A DNA stretch of 64,000 bases from Bacteroidales bacterium UBA3290 (GTDB taxonomy: Bacteria > Bacteroidota > Bacteroidia > Bacteroidales > UBA932): NCBI GenBank assembly GCA_002361615.1, contig DETK01000045.1, forward strand, positions 24,390-88,389, given 5' to 3'. A program made the position numbers and the translations under genes. Below are positions 16,928-24,923 of the stretch, piece after piece. A model generated the notes under the pieces. It was not told the DNA's origin, made no database searches, and worked only from the letters and a program-made list of their open reading frames with translations. Position 1 is the first letter of the stretch. Every line of letters starts with the position of its first letter.

Positions 16928-18370
16928 CTACACAGGTTCAAGTTTAAACGAAAAGAATTGTCCTTTCCAATTCTTCCCAGAACCAGAAAATGTACCATAC
17001 CTATATCTAGGTATTATACCCTCATACACGGCACTTATGCCCTCACCCAATTTACTGCCTTTTACGGGATTTTTCAGATCTCTTTCTTCAATCAGAACAT
17101 GAATCTCCGCTCCTTCTCTATACATCCTCTTAATCGTTAATTCTAAACTATATGCAGAATAAATGATTATCCCCTTTCTGGCATCAAAATTCAATATCAC
17201 TTTAGAGATTGGAACATTCTGTTTCTTTGTACTGTTTGAAAGTGGATCCCCCATAGTGACTATAGCAGAGCCCGAATAAGATATAGATCCTTTAGGCATA
17301 GGTGGATATGGCCAGACGAAGAAAAGGGAAAAGCAAATTCCCAAAATGGCAGTTACTACGAATGGTTTAGTCCAATTTATGTCAACTTCCGCATCAGTTT
17401 GTTGGTCATAAGATTTGCGTAAATAAAGAGACTCCGGACTAGAAGGAACTTCCATACAAACGCCATACTGAATACAGGTAGTTATAATTACCCAGCTATT
17501 TGTATAACGCAATGGGCGTCCGTTTTCATCATAAAAAGCATTTTGGACATAACGGAGGATAGCTTTATTCTCATTTGTGAACTTTATTGCTTCAAAGCCA
17601 ATAGCTCCATTTAAAAAGGCTAAGAAGAAACCGCTAAAGATACCAAATAATCCCCTTTCGTAGAAATCGCTCCCTAAAAATCTTATAGACAAAAACATCG
17701 CCACGACTATGAAAGTCACAATAATATAGACTGCAGTGGTACAAAGGGTCTTTTTAGTGCGTTGTGTTTTGTAATATCTAGATAGTAGTTTAGTATTATT
17801 AGAAATAAATCGTTCAATCCACTTGTTCTCTGAATCTATAGCCATCAAAACCAATTGCCTTTTCTGCGCTTCTTGACGTTCTTTTTGTTCTCTTGCTTCA
17901 TCTTCTCTTCTTCTGCGGGCCGCTTCTTCTCTCCTTTGTCTTTCTTGTTCTTCTTTTCGTTTAAGGGCCTCAATCTTTTGTCTTTCAGCCTCTTCTCGAA
18001 ATTTTATTTGTTTTTCTTGTTCTAACTTATCTAAATAATCCTGTCGGTTAGTGCCACACTGGTTGCAATTATCATATTGTGAAGAGTAAGACCTACCACA
18101 CTTAGGACAAGTAACATAAAGACGCGTACGGCAAATCGGGCAAAAAACAGAATCGTCAGGGATAATTTCGCCACAACTGTAGCATAGCATATTCTTAGAA
18201 TCAGTTACAGAAATACCCCCTGGTGTAGTACCACCAGACGATAAAGGGCTACTACCCATAGTATCGGGATTAAAACCATTGAAGGAACCTAATCCTTCAA
18301 CCCGATCTATCCCACAATGCTGACATTTCAGGCCATCGCCAAAGTCCTTTCCGCAATGATTACACCTCAT
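16928..18370 (-). CDS. Zinc-ribbon membrane protein with coiled coil
   Basis: This 480-residue protein begins with several C-x-x-C zinc ribbons (residues 3-19, 63-80 and 88-105, e.g. CNHCG, CPIC, CPKCG, CNQCG). A highly charged coiled coil rich in Glu, Arg and Lys follows (about 112-172), then about three membrane helices (about 213-235, 240-260, 338-357) and a beta-rich C-terminal domain. No named family is recognised. Codon use is AT-rich, unlike the core. It overlaps the J-like gene by 4 bp, forming a three-gene leftward operon with it and the 143-residue gene. The C-terminus faces the periplasm or cytosol depending on helix number. Confidence 0.8.
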   Translation of the reverse strand: MRCNHCGKDFGDGLKCQHCGIDRVEGLGSFNGFNPDTMGSSPLSSGGTTPGGISVTDSKNMLCYSCGEIIPDDSVFCPICRTRLYVTCPKCGRSYSSQYDNCNQCGTNRQDYLDKLEQEKQIKFREEAERQKIEALKRKEEQERQRREEAARRRREDEAREQKERQEAQKRQLVLMAIDSENKWIERFISNNTKLLSRYYKTQRTKKTLCTTAVYIIVTFIVVAMFLSIRFLGSDFYERGLFGIFSGFFLAFLNGAIGFEAIKFTNENKAILRYVQNAFYDENGRPLRYTNSWVIITTCIQYGVCMEVPSSPESLYLRKSYDQQTDAEVDINWTKPFVVTAILGICFSLFFVWPYPPMPKGSISYSGSAIVTMGDPLSNSTKKQNVPISKVILNFDARKGIIIYSAYSLELTIKRMYREGAEIHVLIEERDLKNPVKGSKLGEGISAVYEGIIPRYRYGTFSGSGKNWKGQFFSFKLEPV

Positions 18371-18669
18371 AGAGACATTTCTTTATTAAGATATAAATGA
18401 GAGGCTTTTTCCTTAACTATTCGCAATAATCGGATGTCTGTACGACAATTCTGCAATTCCTTGAAAAGATTCTCAGCTAATTCGATTGTCTTTTTATCGG
18501 CACCAACAAAACAATCTGGGTGTAGAAGAGCGGAAAGTTCTTTATAAAGTTCGTCAGCCTCATCTCTGCTGGATAGATTACCGAATAACCGAGAAAAATC
18601 AGGCGCCTCAGACTTTATCTTTTCACCTATTTTTTCTTCTATAGTCTTTTTCTTAAAGAATTGCCACAT
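18367..18669 (-). CDS. Small protein with degenerate J-domain-like motif
   Basis: This 100-residue charged protein contains LYKELSALLHPDCFVG at residues 41-56. The His50-Pro51-Asp52 triplet, between two predicted helices, is the hallmark of DnaJ J-domains, which stimulate Hsp70 ATPase. The rest fits a short three-helix bundle, with a longer first loop than usual. It overlaps the zinc-ribbon gene by 4 bp. A co-chaperone role is inferred from the HPD motif only; a coincidental HPD is possible. Confidence 0.7.
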   Translation of the reverse strand: MWQFFKKKTIEEKIGEKIKSEAPDFSRLFGNLSSRDEADELYKELSALLHPDCFVGADKKTIELAENLFKELQNCRTDIRLLRIVKEKASHLYLNKEMSL

Positions 18670-18673
18670 AACA

Positions 18674-19105
18674 CTACATTTCGATTAGATTAAGATTCTT
18701 CTTTACTGCATCTAATAGGCCTCCAAGATGGACAAAGTCTTTTATTGCCCACTCCCCTGATCGACCCGATCTAATATCTTTTATGATAAGTGTATCCCAA
18801 TGAAGAGCCCAAAGCCAGCGGACAACGCTTTCGCTATAGAGAACTGTTTTACCTATCAGAAAAATATCTTCTTGGGGAACATCATCACCAGCTATTACTT
18901 CTATAATAAACCCGCTAGCGATGACAGGGGCTGACAACTCGTGACGATATCGAGAATCTGAACTGCCATAACCTGTTTTGGCCTTCAATAATGCGTTAAC
19001 TGATAGATTATGAAAATTAATCTTAGCATTATCGTTAAAGTTGTCTATGAACTTCTTCCTTAACGATGAGTCTCTAAACCAATTGATTATCTGACGCCAT
19101 TTCAT
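18674..19105 (-). CDS. Hypothetical protein in zinc-ribbon/J-like operon
   Basis: This 143-residue protein has no signal peptide. Its N-terminus is helical (MKWRQIINWFRD), with a central beta segment and a C-terminal helix. It resembles no family I know. It lies 4 bp upstream of the J-like gene and is probably the first gene of that operon. Composition is AT-rich, matching its neighbours. Confidence 0.65.
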   Translation of the reverse strand: MKWRQIINWFRDSSLRKKFIDNFNDNAKINFHNLSVNALLKAKTGYGSSDSRYRHELSAPVIASGFIIEVIAGDDVPQEDIFLIGKTVLYSESVVRWLWALHWDTLIIKDIRSGRSGEWAIKDFVHLGGLLDAVKKNLNLIEM

Positions 19106-19267
19106 TATTCTGAAGCTTTTCTATAAAATATGGAATCTTCGGTATAGCCAACTGCGATAATATTATGGGAAAACTGTTCGATCTTTTTCAATATCGTCTA
19201 TGTTGAATATGTTATTTGTATTGTGATATATGTCAATTGGCAAAAAACATTAACACACAAATAAAAA

Positions 19268-20437
19268 TCACTCGTTTCTGATTCGAAACACCTGCTTTGT
19301 CTTTGGAAACTCTGTTACCAAAATTGGTATGCCACCCTCTTTCCGGATTCCATCAAGGACATCTTCGTCAGGGTGTCCATACTCATCGTTCGAATCAGCA
19401 GAGACAAGGCATATCCTATGCAGAATAGAGGACTTATCGGGAGAACTCGAAGAATAAAGATTCGCATTGTAATTATTATTAGAGCCATGATGTGGAACCT
19501 GGATAATGCCAATGTGCTTAAAATACGGTTCATAAACCTCCATAAGCCCATTATAATACTCCAGCATTTTTGCCTCAAAATCGCCCAAATAAAGACAATT
19601 CAGAGTACAATAGCGATTAGCGTAATGAATGGCTTTCCCGCATTGACGTTCACATTTTTGATTACATCCAAGCATTCCTGAGTAGAGCGTCATCGATGTT
19701 TCGTTCAGTTTTTCTTTTTTAAAAACATCATTGTACGCACTTTTCAGCTTATCCCGATTAACGTCACTCTCCAAATATTTCCGCAATTCATCAAAACTTA
19801 TTTTATCTCCATTGAAGATCTCTTTACATTGCTCCTTAGCAACATCTAACAATTCTTTGACTTTTACATTTTTAACTGGGGAATTATACGGTATGTACTG
19901 CCATTTGCCGTGGAAGAGAACTCTTTGTCCAGATTTAATTTCATCCTGAAGATTTTCAAGATCAATCTCTTGATTTGCATCATTGACATTTACTTTATCC
20001 CTAAGAACTTCAATTCTGTCATATTTCTCAGAAAAAATAGTCTGCCAGGACTTTGCCATTTCATCAATCGAATCGCCATAGTCCAAATCACACAAGTCCT
20101 CGAGAAACATAGCCAGTTTTTCCGCCTCTGTTAATTGAGGTAAAATAATCCGCTTGATATCACATTTCTTCGCAAGATACGTGACACCAAGAATATGGTC
20201 GTTATGGAAATGAGAGATAAAGAGGGCATCAATTACTGTATCTTTTGTGAAATAGGAGTCTATCGTCCTTTGAATCCGATTGATATACTTTTGAGGATTC
20301 ATTCCCTCTTTTGCCGCCTCAAAGCAACCGCAATCATATACAATATTGTAGGTCCGTTCCGGAAGAGTGAACCTTTCCGTGTAGAATGCGCCATGCCCTA
20401 CCGGATGAAACGTGCGTTCCATTGTGAATTCCATCAT
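19268..20437 (-). CDS. MBL-fold metallo-hydrolase, ComEC-C-terminal-like
   Basis: This protein of about 389 residues has a metallo-beta-lactamase fold. The metal-binding motif HFHNDH is at about residues 76-81, an Asp in LYLGDFE is near 305, and there is VPHHGSNN near 330. The VPHHGS motif is typical of ComEC-related hydrolases that act on nucleic acids or phosphodiesters. Stand-alone forms occur in accessory and defence loci, often with proteases or NTPases. The start is uncertain: ATG 20437, ATG 20422 and ATG 20494 are in frame. I prefer 20437 because homology seems to begin at FHPVGHGAFYT. An insert of about 110 residues separates the motifs. A structured leader of about 200 bases precedes it. 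Confidence 0.82.
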   Translation of the reverse strand: MMEFTMERTFHPVGHGAFYTERFTLPERTYNIVYDCGCFEAAKEGMNPQKYINRIQRTIDSYFTKDTVIDALFISHFHNDHILGVTYLAKKCDIKRIILPQLTEAEKLAMFLEDLCDLDYGDSIDEMAKSWQTIFSEKYDRIEVLRDKVNVNDANQEIDLENLQDEIKSGQRVLFHGKWQYIPYNSPVKNVKVKELLDVAKEQCKEIFNGDKISFDELRKYLESDVNRDKLKSAYNDVFKKEKLNETSMTLYSGMLGCNQKCERQCGKAIHYANRYCTLNCLYLGDFEAKMLEYYNGLMEVYEPYFKHIGIIQVPHHGSNNNYNANLYSSSSPDKSSILHRICLVSADSNDEYGHPDEDVLDGIRKEGGIPILVTEFPKTKQVFRIRNE

Positions 20438-20499
20438 TTCACAGGTCCACCAGGCCCGAATGGAGTCTAATCTATAAAAGAAAGTGTGGGCCAATCAGC

Positions 20500-20710
20500 C
20501 TTACTCCGATAGTGGGCACCCGGGGAAACCGGGCTCTGGACTGCCTCAACGAGAATAAAGGATAGGCTCACATTTGCTATAGCGTGAGCCTGAGCCCAAG
20601 ATATAGCCCGTGCAAGCGTCTCACTCAATTCTACCGCTGAATGAATTGTCCAGATTCACTATCGTAGAATAAGCTGAACGCTTTCTATGTATTTTCTTTC
20701 CTTGCGGAAA
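20500..20710 (-). ncRNA. Candidate structured leader or small RNA upstream of the MBL gene
   Basis: A promoter with TAAATTTG (minus strand, 20717-20724) and TTTA 19 bp further upstream (20744-20747) would start a transcript near 20710 running left into the MBL gene. The first 200 bases fold well. One hairpin pairs GGCTCAC with GTGAGCC (20565-20590), another pairs CCCGG with CCGGG (20519-20533), and a nested stem pairs GTAGAAT with ATTCTAC further upstream. No coding frame of useful length is present. It could be a regulatory 5' leader or an independent RNA; I cannot match it to a family. Confidence 0.35.
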
Positions 20711-20716
20711 TCATAG

Positions 20717-20747
20717 CAAATTTACAAAAAACCACGTAAAAAGTAAA
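20717..20747 (-). promoter_or_regulatory. Promoter of structured leader/MBL gene
   Basis: On the minus strand, TTTA, 19 bp and TAAATTTG fit the Bacteroidota promoter form. Confidence 0.5.
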
Positions 20748-21051
20748 GAACCGCGAAAAACATGAAAACACCTCTGTCATAATGGGCTACGGTGGGTTGA
20801 TGCCGAGCCGTAGCCAGGGATTTCGGATAGGCCCGCAAGAAGGCTTCTTTCAGCTTTTTTATACAGCCATTCAAATCGCATCGGGATTATACTTGTTTTG
20901 GCGATTTATCTTTGCTATACGAACACAGTGCTATGCATGGCCAAGTCTCACAACTTAGCACTAAAAAAGGAGAAGGTGCCGCATCAAAGTCGATGCGACT
21001 CCGCTTTTTTTTCCTTCTGTCCATTCATTACCACTTCTGTCGTGGCAAAAC

Positions 21052-21102
21052 TGTATTTTGTGGAATACACTTTTTGCCGGAATTTGCATAATGCAAAATA
21101 CA
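21052..21102. promoter_or_regulatory. Second copy of the twin palindromic operator, without a gene
   Basis: TGTATTTTGTGGAATACA at 21052-21069 and TGCATAATGCAAAATACA at 21085-21102 repeat the two sites at 16794-16844 with the same 33-bp offset. On the minus strand only a 14-codon frame follows, so this looks like the relic of a lost ATPase gene. Confidence 0.5.
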
Positions 21103-21157
21103 GATTTCCCACTCAAAAGAGCGGGGCAAAGGAGAGAATGAGACAGGCAGTTTGGAC

Positions 21158-21269
21158 GCGACAGGATTCGCAGGCGGTCCCGGGTCCTGTCTCGGCACGA
21201 AATGACGAGATTTGCCCAGAATTGCGGCCGCGACAGGACTCAGCAGCGGCGTTTCAATCCTGTCGCGGC
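21158..21269. repeat. Two related hairpins with CGACAGGA stems
   Basis: GCGACAGGA at 21158-21166 pairs with TCCTGTCTCG at about 21185-21194. GCCGCGACAGGA at 21227-21238 pairs perfectly with TCCTGTCGCGGC at 21258-21269 (12-bp stem, 19-nt loop). They precede the XRE gene promoter. Confidence 0.5.
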
Positions 21270-21297
21270 AGAAGTGGATGACAAACCCTTTAAACCC

Positions 21298-21327
21298 TTT
21301 GAATGTAATAAATATTTATTACCTTTG
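21298..21327 (+). promoter_or_regulatory. Promoter of the XRE regulator gene
   Basis: TTTG (21298-21301), 18 bp and TACCTTTG (21320-21327) end 13 bp before the ATG at 21341. This leaves a very short leader. Confidence 0.65.
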
Positions 21328-21340
21328 GACAAAAAAAGCT

Positions 21341-22006
21341 ATGGATCAGATCTATTTCGAAGCGAAGGGTGAGGCGCTGCTGGAAAGCCTGGGAATCAGC
21401 AAGAGTGATTTTGCGAGGCGAATGGGAATCAAGAGGCAGAATGTCAAATCGCTTTTCAAGAGCAAAAATCTGGAAACCATTCATAAAGCTTCGCAGGTGA
21501 TGGGAGTGCCGTTTGCCTTGCTCATCGGCTATATTGAGGAACCCGACCCGGACGAACGGCCACTGCCATCACAGAAAGAGGATGATTCCGCTTTCTCGGG
21601 AGATGGCATTCCCACAGGAAACAGTTCGGAGGACATTGTCACCAGAAGAAAAATAATAGCCAACTTTTACCGGGAATGGAAGATTGCCAATCCGTCCCTC
21701 AGGCAGTTCAATTTCTCCCTCAACGAGTATATCAACATACGTTTCGTGTCGATCACGGAGACTTGTACGCACGCGTCCAGGACATATCTGTCCACACTGG
21801 CGGTCCTACAACTGGACGCTATTCTGACATATGCCAGAAAGACAGGCGACGTCCCGACAAAACCCAACGGAAACCAGAAACCTTTTGAAAAAATGATTGT
21901 GATGCACTACCAATGTCCGGGTATTGGAATGGTCAAGATGACGGTCGGCGTACGCCGCGGTAAACACGAGAAAGTTCAGTACTGCATTACCGCCATTGAG
22001 GGATAA
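21341..22006 (+). CDS. XRE-family HTH protein with unknown C-terminal domain
   Basis: This 221-residue protein has an N-terminal helix-turn-helix (about residues 8-65, LLESLGISKSDFARRMGIKRQNVKSLF) of the Cro/CI type. An acidic linker (about 68-95) and a C-terminal domain of about 120 residues follow, which I do not recognise. A strong promoter lies directly upstream, and I use ATG 21341 rather than upstream in-frame starts inside the hairpin region. It ends 3 bp before the terminator of an oppositely oriented small RNA. It probably regulates neighbouring accessory genes or itself. Confidence 0.82.
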   Translation: MDQIYFEAKGEALLESLGISKSDFARRMGIKRQNVKSLFKSKNLETIHKASQVMGVPFALLIGYIEEPDPDERPLPSQKEDDSAFSGDGIPTGNSSEDIVTRRKIIANFYREWKIANPSLRQFNFSLNEYINIRFVSITETCTHASRTYLSTLAVLQLDAILTYARKTGDVPTKPNGNQKPFEKMIVMHYQCPGIGMVKMTVGVRRGKHEKVQYCITAIEG

Positions 22007-22008
22007 TG

Positions 22009-22033
22009 AAAAAGGATGCTCCGAAAAGCATCC
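22009..22033 (-). terminator. Intrinsic terminator of the small RNA
   Basis: GGATGCT and AGCATCC (22014-22033) form a 7-bp stem followed on the minus strand by TTTTT. It lies 3 bp after the XRE gene stop. Confidence 0.7.
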
Positions 22034-22139
22034 TCTAAACTTGCCCCAAGAAAACGCGGTGGATTGCTACCCTAAGGTGAGGCTCGAGGCGGGGGCTTTG
22101 CACTTAGCGAATTACCTCATCCTGCCCACGGCTTATATC
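22009..22139 (-). ncRNA. Candidate small RNA with its own promoter and terminator
   Basis: On the minus strand a good promoter (ATTG at 22173-22176, 19 bp, TATCTTTG at 22146-22153) would start a transcript near 22139. It ends about 130 bases later at a textbook intrinsic terminator, GGATGCT/AGCATCC followed by a U-tract. There is no open frame. The body folds with a lower stem pairing CGTGG with CCACC and an inner stem pairing GATGAGG with CCTCACC. The layout suggests an independently expressed structured RNA, possibly a 6S-like or other housekeeping RNA, but the family is not identified. Confidence 0.55.
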
Positions 22140-22145
22140 TCGTTA

Positions 22146-22176
22146 CAAAGATAGTTCTTTTTCGTAAACCTGCAAT
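22146..22176 (-). promoter_or_regulatory. Promoter of the small RNA
   Basis: ATTG, a 19-bp spacer and TATCTTTG on the minus strand match the Bacteroidota promoter consensus closely. Confidence 0.6.
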
Positions 22177-22210
22177 AATTATTGTAAAGATGTTGGTCGG
22201 AGTCAAACGA

Positions 22211-22270
22211 TTCCCGGTCACGCCGGGACCCAAGCGAAGCGAGAACCACGACCAAAGGGAGTGAATGACG
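22211..22270 (+). repeat. REP-like repeat, copy 1 flanking the HTH gene
   Basis: A 60-bp unit begins TTCCCGGTCACGCCGGGACC and ends GAATGACG. It is highly similar to 22858-22916. The first 20 bp form an imperfect CCGG palindrome. Confidence 0.6.
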
Positions 22271-22437
22271 AAGAAGAGCCAGAAGGTCCTTTCAACTTTT
22301 CCCAGAATCTTTGGAAAACGGTTAATCTTTCATCGGAGTTTTTATTTACAAGTCACTTCATCTAGATTTGCAGGGCGGAAAGAGCAAAAGGATCTTTTAT
22401 CTGGAATATCCTATTTTTACATTTAAGTAAAGTTTCA

Positions 22438-22445
22438 TATATTTG
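22438..22445 (+). promoter_or_regulatory. Possible promoter of the small HTH gene
   Basis: TATATTTG with a T-rich -33 region lies 86 bp upstream of the ATG at 22532. Confidence 0.35.
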
Positions 22446-22531
22446 TCATAAAAGGATTTTAGAGGCATCCGAGGTTTTGAAGTCAGCGAAGAACGGGAAT
22501 TGACTAACATAGAAGACAAAGAAAACTGGTC

Positions 22532-22822
22532 ATGAAACAAAACCCGCTGTTTCACAAGCAACTCGAGCAAGTGCCTCCGGCTGTCCGGCAGGAGATGGAA
22601 TGGTCGCGTGCCATCATCGATAGCATTGCCGAAATCTTGAAGCGCAAAGGAATGACGCAGAGAGAATTGGCGGAGAAGATCGGATGCAATGAAACCCAAA
22701 TTACTCGCTGGACCCGGGGCTTCCCGAATTTCACGATTTCCTCCCTCGCAAAACTATCGGAAGCCCTGGGTGAGCCGTTGATCCGAATAGATTCATTGCA
22801 AGGGCAAGCCACGATTGATTAA
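22532..22822 (+). CDS. Small XRE-family HTH protein, HigA-like orphan antitoxin
   Basis: This 96-residue protein has a helical N-terminus and a Cro/CI helix-turn-helix at about residues 33-88, with MTQRELAEKIGCNETQITRWTRGFPNFTISSLAKLSEALG. The layout is that of HigA-type antitoxins encoded downstream of a HigB toxin. No toxin frame is found upstream or downstream, so it is either an orphan antitoxin or a small regulator. It sits between two copies of a 60-bp repeat, which suggests insertion or deletion around it. Confidence 0.8.
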   Translation: MKQNPLFHKQLEQVPPAVRQEMEWSRAIIDSIAEILKRKGMTQRELAEKIGCNETQITRWTRGFPNFTISSLAKLSEALGEPLIRIDSLQGQATID

Positions 22823-22825
22823 GAG

Positions 22826-22916
22826 GTTCCCGGTCGAGCCGGGAATGACGGCAGATGTTCCTGGTCAAGCCGGGACCCGGGCGAAGCGGGAGCCACAGTC
22901 AAAAGGCTGAATGACG
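22826..22916 (+). repeat. REP-like repeats, copies 2 and 3
   Basis: A short unit TTCCCGGTCGAGCCGGGAAT plus GACG (about 22827-22850) is followed by a 59-bp unit (22858-22916) that matches 22211-22270 with scattered differences. Confidence 0.6.
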
Positions 22917-22962
22917 AATGTCGCTGGACAGACAAAAGGTTATGATTGTTGGAAATTATTCG

Positions 22963-22970
22963 TAACTTTG
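22963..22970 (+). promoter_or_regulatory. Promoter -7 box of the PASTA-rluD operon
   Basis: TAACTTTG ends 7 bp before the ATG at 22978, so this mRNA is probably leaderless or nearly so. Confidence 0.5.
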
Positions 22971-22977
22971 TCAGGTT

Positions 22978-23775
22978 ATGGAAGTAGATCAGGAAAACAG
23001 ACCCGTAGGACGTTGGATTCTCAGGAATCTCTTGCTGGCCGTGCTGCTGGTTGCAGCCCTGCTGGTCATCACGCAGGTGAGCCTCAAGTTCATCACCCGT
23101 CACAACCAGGAAATCACCGTCCCCGACTTCACGAACCTCTCCGTGCCGGATGCCCGCATCGTGGCCAAGCGGTATGACATCCGTACCGAGGTTACCGATT
23201 CGGTCTATGTGAAACGGATGGAGAAAGGCCACGTCTTCTCGCAGAACCCTGCTGCCGGCAGCAAGGTCAAGAAGGGCCGCAGCATCAAACTGACCATCAA
23301 CGCGCACCAGACCAAGATGGTGAAGATGCCCAACCTGGTCGGCTATTCGCTGCGACAGGCCAAGACCGAGATCCTGGCCGCCGGCCTGACCGTCGGCAAA
23401 CTGTCATACCGCGAAGACCTGGCCACCAACAACGTGCTCGACCAGTTCATCAAAGGTCGTTACGTAGCGCCCGGTACTGAAATCGAAGCGGAGAGCCCCG
23501 TCGACCTGCTGCTCGGCCTCTCACCCGACGACAACAGGACCTACATTCCCTACCTGATCGGTTTCACCCTGCCCGTAGCCAAGGACAATCTCTTCGAGAA
23601 CTCCCTCAACCTGGGCAACGTGACCTACGACGAGACCGTCCAGAACTATCAGGATACCCTCAGCGCCGTCGTCTATCAGCAGACCCCGGCCTACCATCCC
23701 GGCGCCCCCGCCACGATGGGCACCACCATCCATCTCAAGCTGACCACCAGCCAGGCCAAGATCGCCGCGCGATGA
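22978..23775 (+). CDS. Membrane-anchored PASTA-domain protein
   Basis: This 265-residue protein has one N-terminal transmembrane helix (about residues 16-38) and three extracytoplasmic PASTA domains (about 45-112, 113-180 and 181-258). Each has the typical opening such as VPDFTNLSVPDAR, MPNLVGYSLRQAK and IPYLIGFTLPVAK. PASTA domains bind peptidoglycan or beta-lactams and are normally fused to kinases or PBPs; stand-alone forms like this are common in Bacteroidales. It overlaps rluD by 4 bp and precedes it, so the two are co-expressed. It has no catalytic domain and probably acts as a cell-wall-binding scaffold. Confidence 0.9.
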   Translation: MEVDQENRPVGRWILRNLLLAVLLVAALLVITQVSLKFITRHNQEITVPDFTNLSVPDARIVAKRYDIRTEVTDSVYVKRMEKGHVFSQNPAAGSKVKKGRSIKLTINAHQTKMVKMPNLVGYSLRQAKTEILAAGLTVGKLSYREDLATNNVLDQFIKGRYVAPGTEIEAESPVDLLLGLSPDDNRTYIPYLIGFTLPVAKDNLFENSLNLGNVTYDETVQNYQDTLSAVVYQQTPAYHPGAPATMGTTIHLKLTTSQAKIAAR

Positions 23776-24839
23776 GCGACGAAGAAAGAGAAGAACTGCT
23801 GTCCGAAGAGGAAGAACAGCAGGAAATGTACGAGCATTTCCGACTGGAAGCCGACCGCGGACAAAGCCCGATACGCATCGACAAGTATCTGGCGGAGCAT
23901 CTTTCCGATACGTCGCGCCACCGCGTGCAGCTGGCAATCGACGCCGAGTATGTCCGCGTCAACGACGTCGTGGTCAAGGCCAGCTACAAGGTCCGCCCGC
24001 TCGACGTCATCACGCTCGTGATGCCGTACCAGCGGCGTGGCGTGGAGATCAAGCCGGAGCCCATCCCGCTCGACATCGTCTATGAAGACGACGAACTGCT
24101 GGTCGTCAACAAGCCGGCCGGCATGGTGGTCCATCCCGGCCACGGCAACTACAGCGGCACGCTGGTCAACGCCCTGGCCTACTACCTGGGCCGCGAGCCC
24201 GACCCCGAACACGACGACGAAAGGATGGGACTGCTGGTCCACCGCATCGACAAGGATACCTCCGGACTGCTGGTCGTAGCCAAGACTGACGCAGCCCAGA
24301 TCGAGCTGGCCCGCCAGTTCTTCCACCATACCATCGAACGGCGCTACTGGGCCCTGGTCTGGGGCAATATCGCCGAAGACAGCGGGACCATCGACGCCCC
24401 GATCGGCCGGGATCCCAACGACCGGCTGCGCTTCCGCGTCTGCAGCGACGAAACGCAGGGAAAGCACGCCGTCACCCACTTCCGCGTGCTGGAGCGCCTG
24501 GGCTACGTCACCCTCGTGGAATGCGTGCTGGAGACCGGACGCACGCACCAGATCCGCGTCCATATGAACCACATCGGACACCCGCTCTTCAACGACGCCC
24601 GCTACGGCGGCGACCGGATCCTGAAGGGCACCCTCTACACCAAATACAAGCAGTTCATCGACAACTGTTTCGCCCTCTGCCCGCGTCAGGCGCTGCACGC
24701 CAAGACGCTGGGTTTCATCCATCCCCGCACGAAAAAAGAGATCTCTTTCGACAGCGAGATCCCTTCCGATATGCAGGCGCTGCTGGAAAAATGGCGGCGC
24801 TATGCGGGGAACAATGTCCTGGAGGAGGAAGATTCCTAA
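23772..24839 (+). CDS. rluD: 23S rRNA pseudouridine synthase RluD-like
   Basis: This 355-residue protein has an acidic N-terminal extension, an S4 RNA-binding domain (about 35-100) and a RluA-family catalytic domain with VHRIDKDTSGLLVVAKT, whose first Asp is the catalytic residue. It also has RTHQIRVHMNHIGHPLFND. RluD makes pseudouridines 1911, 1915 and 1917 in helix 69 of 23S rRNA. Among RluA paralogues, the S4 domain and C-terminal pattern favour RluD. It overlaps the PASTA gene by 4 bp. Three tandem REP-like units follow its stop. Confidence 0.92.
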   Translation: MSDEEREELLSEEEEQQEMYEHFRLEADRGQSPIRIDKYLAEHLSDTSRHRVQLAIDAEYVRVNDVVVKASYKVRPLDVITLVMPYQRRGVEIKPEPIPLDIVYEDDELLVVNKPAGMVVHPGHGNYSGTLVNALAYYLGREPDPEHDDERMGLLVHRIDKDTSGLLVVAKTDAAQIELARQFFHHTIERRYWALVWGNIAEDSGTIDAPIGRDPNDRLRFRVCSDETQGKHAVTHFRVLERLGYVTLVECVLETGRTHQIRVHMNHIGHPLFNDARYGGDRILKGTLYTKYKQFIDNCFALCPRQALHAKTLGFIHPRTKKEISFDSEIPSDMQALLEKWRRYAGNNVLEEEDS

Positions 24840-24847
24840 AAAACAGA

Positions 24848-24920
24848 TGCCCGGCCGAAGCCGGGCATGACGTTTCCGGCCGAAGCCGGTATGACGTTTC
24901 CGGCCGGAGCCGGTATGACG
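24848..24920. repeat. Three tandem 24-bp CCGG repeats between convergent genes
   Basis: Units at about 24848-24872, 24873-24896 and 24897-24920 each contain CCGGCC, GAAGCC or GAGCC, then GGTATGACG or GGGCATGACG. They fold as short hairpins and fill the gap between the rluD stop and the barrel gene stop, so they may act as a terminator. Confidence 0.6.
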
Positions 24921-24923
24921 TTA

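Noticed and set aside
20898..21281. Possible 127-residue gene in the intergenic stretch before the XRE regulator
   Set aside because: It crosses the palindromic operator and hairpins, is poor in protein-like sequence and has no family.
22397..22699. 100-codon frame opposite the small HTH gene
   Set aside because: It overlaps a clear helix-turn-helix gene; no toxin signature despite the antitoxin-like neighbour.
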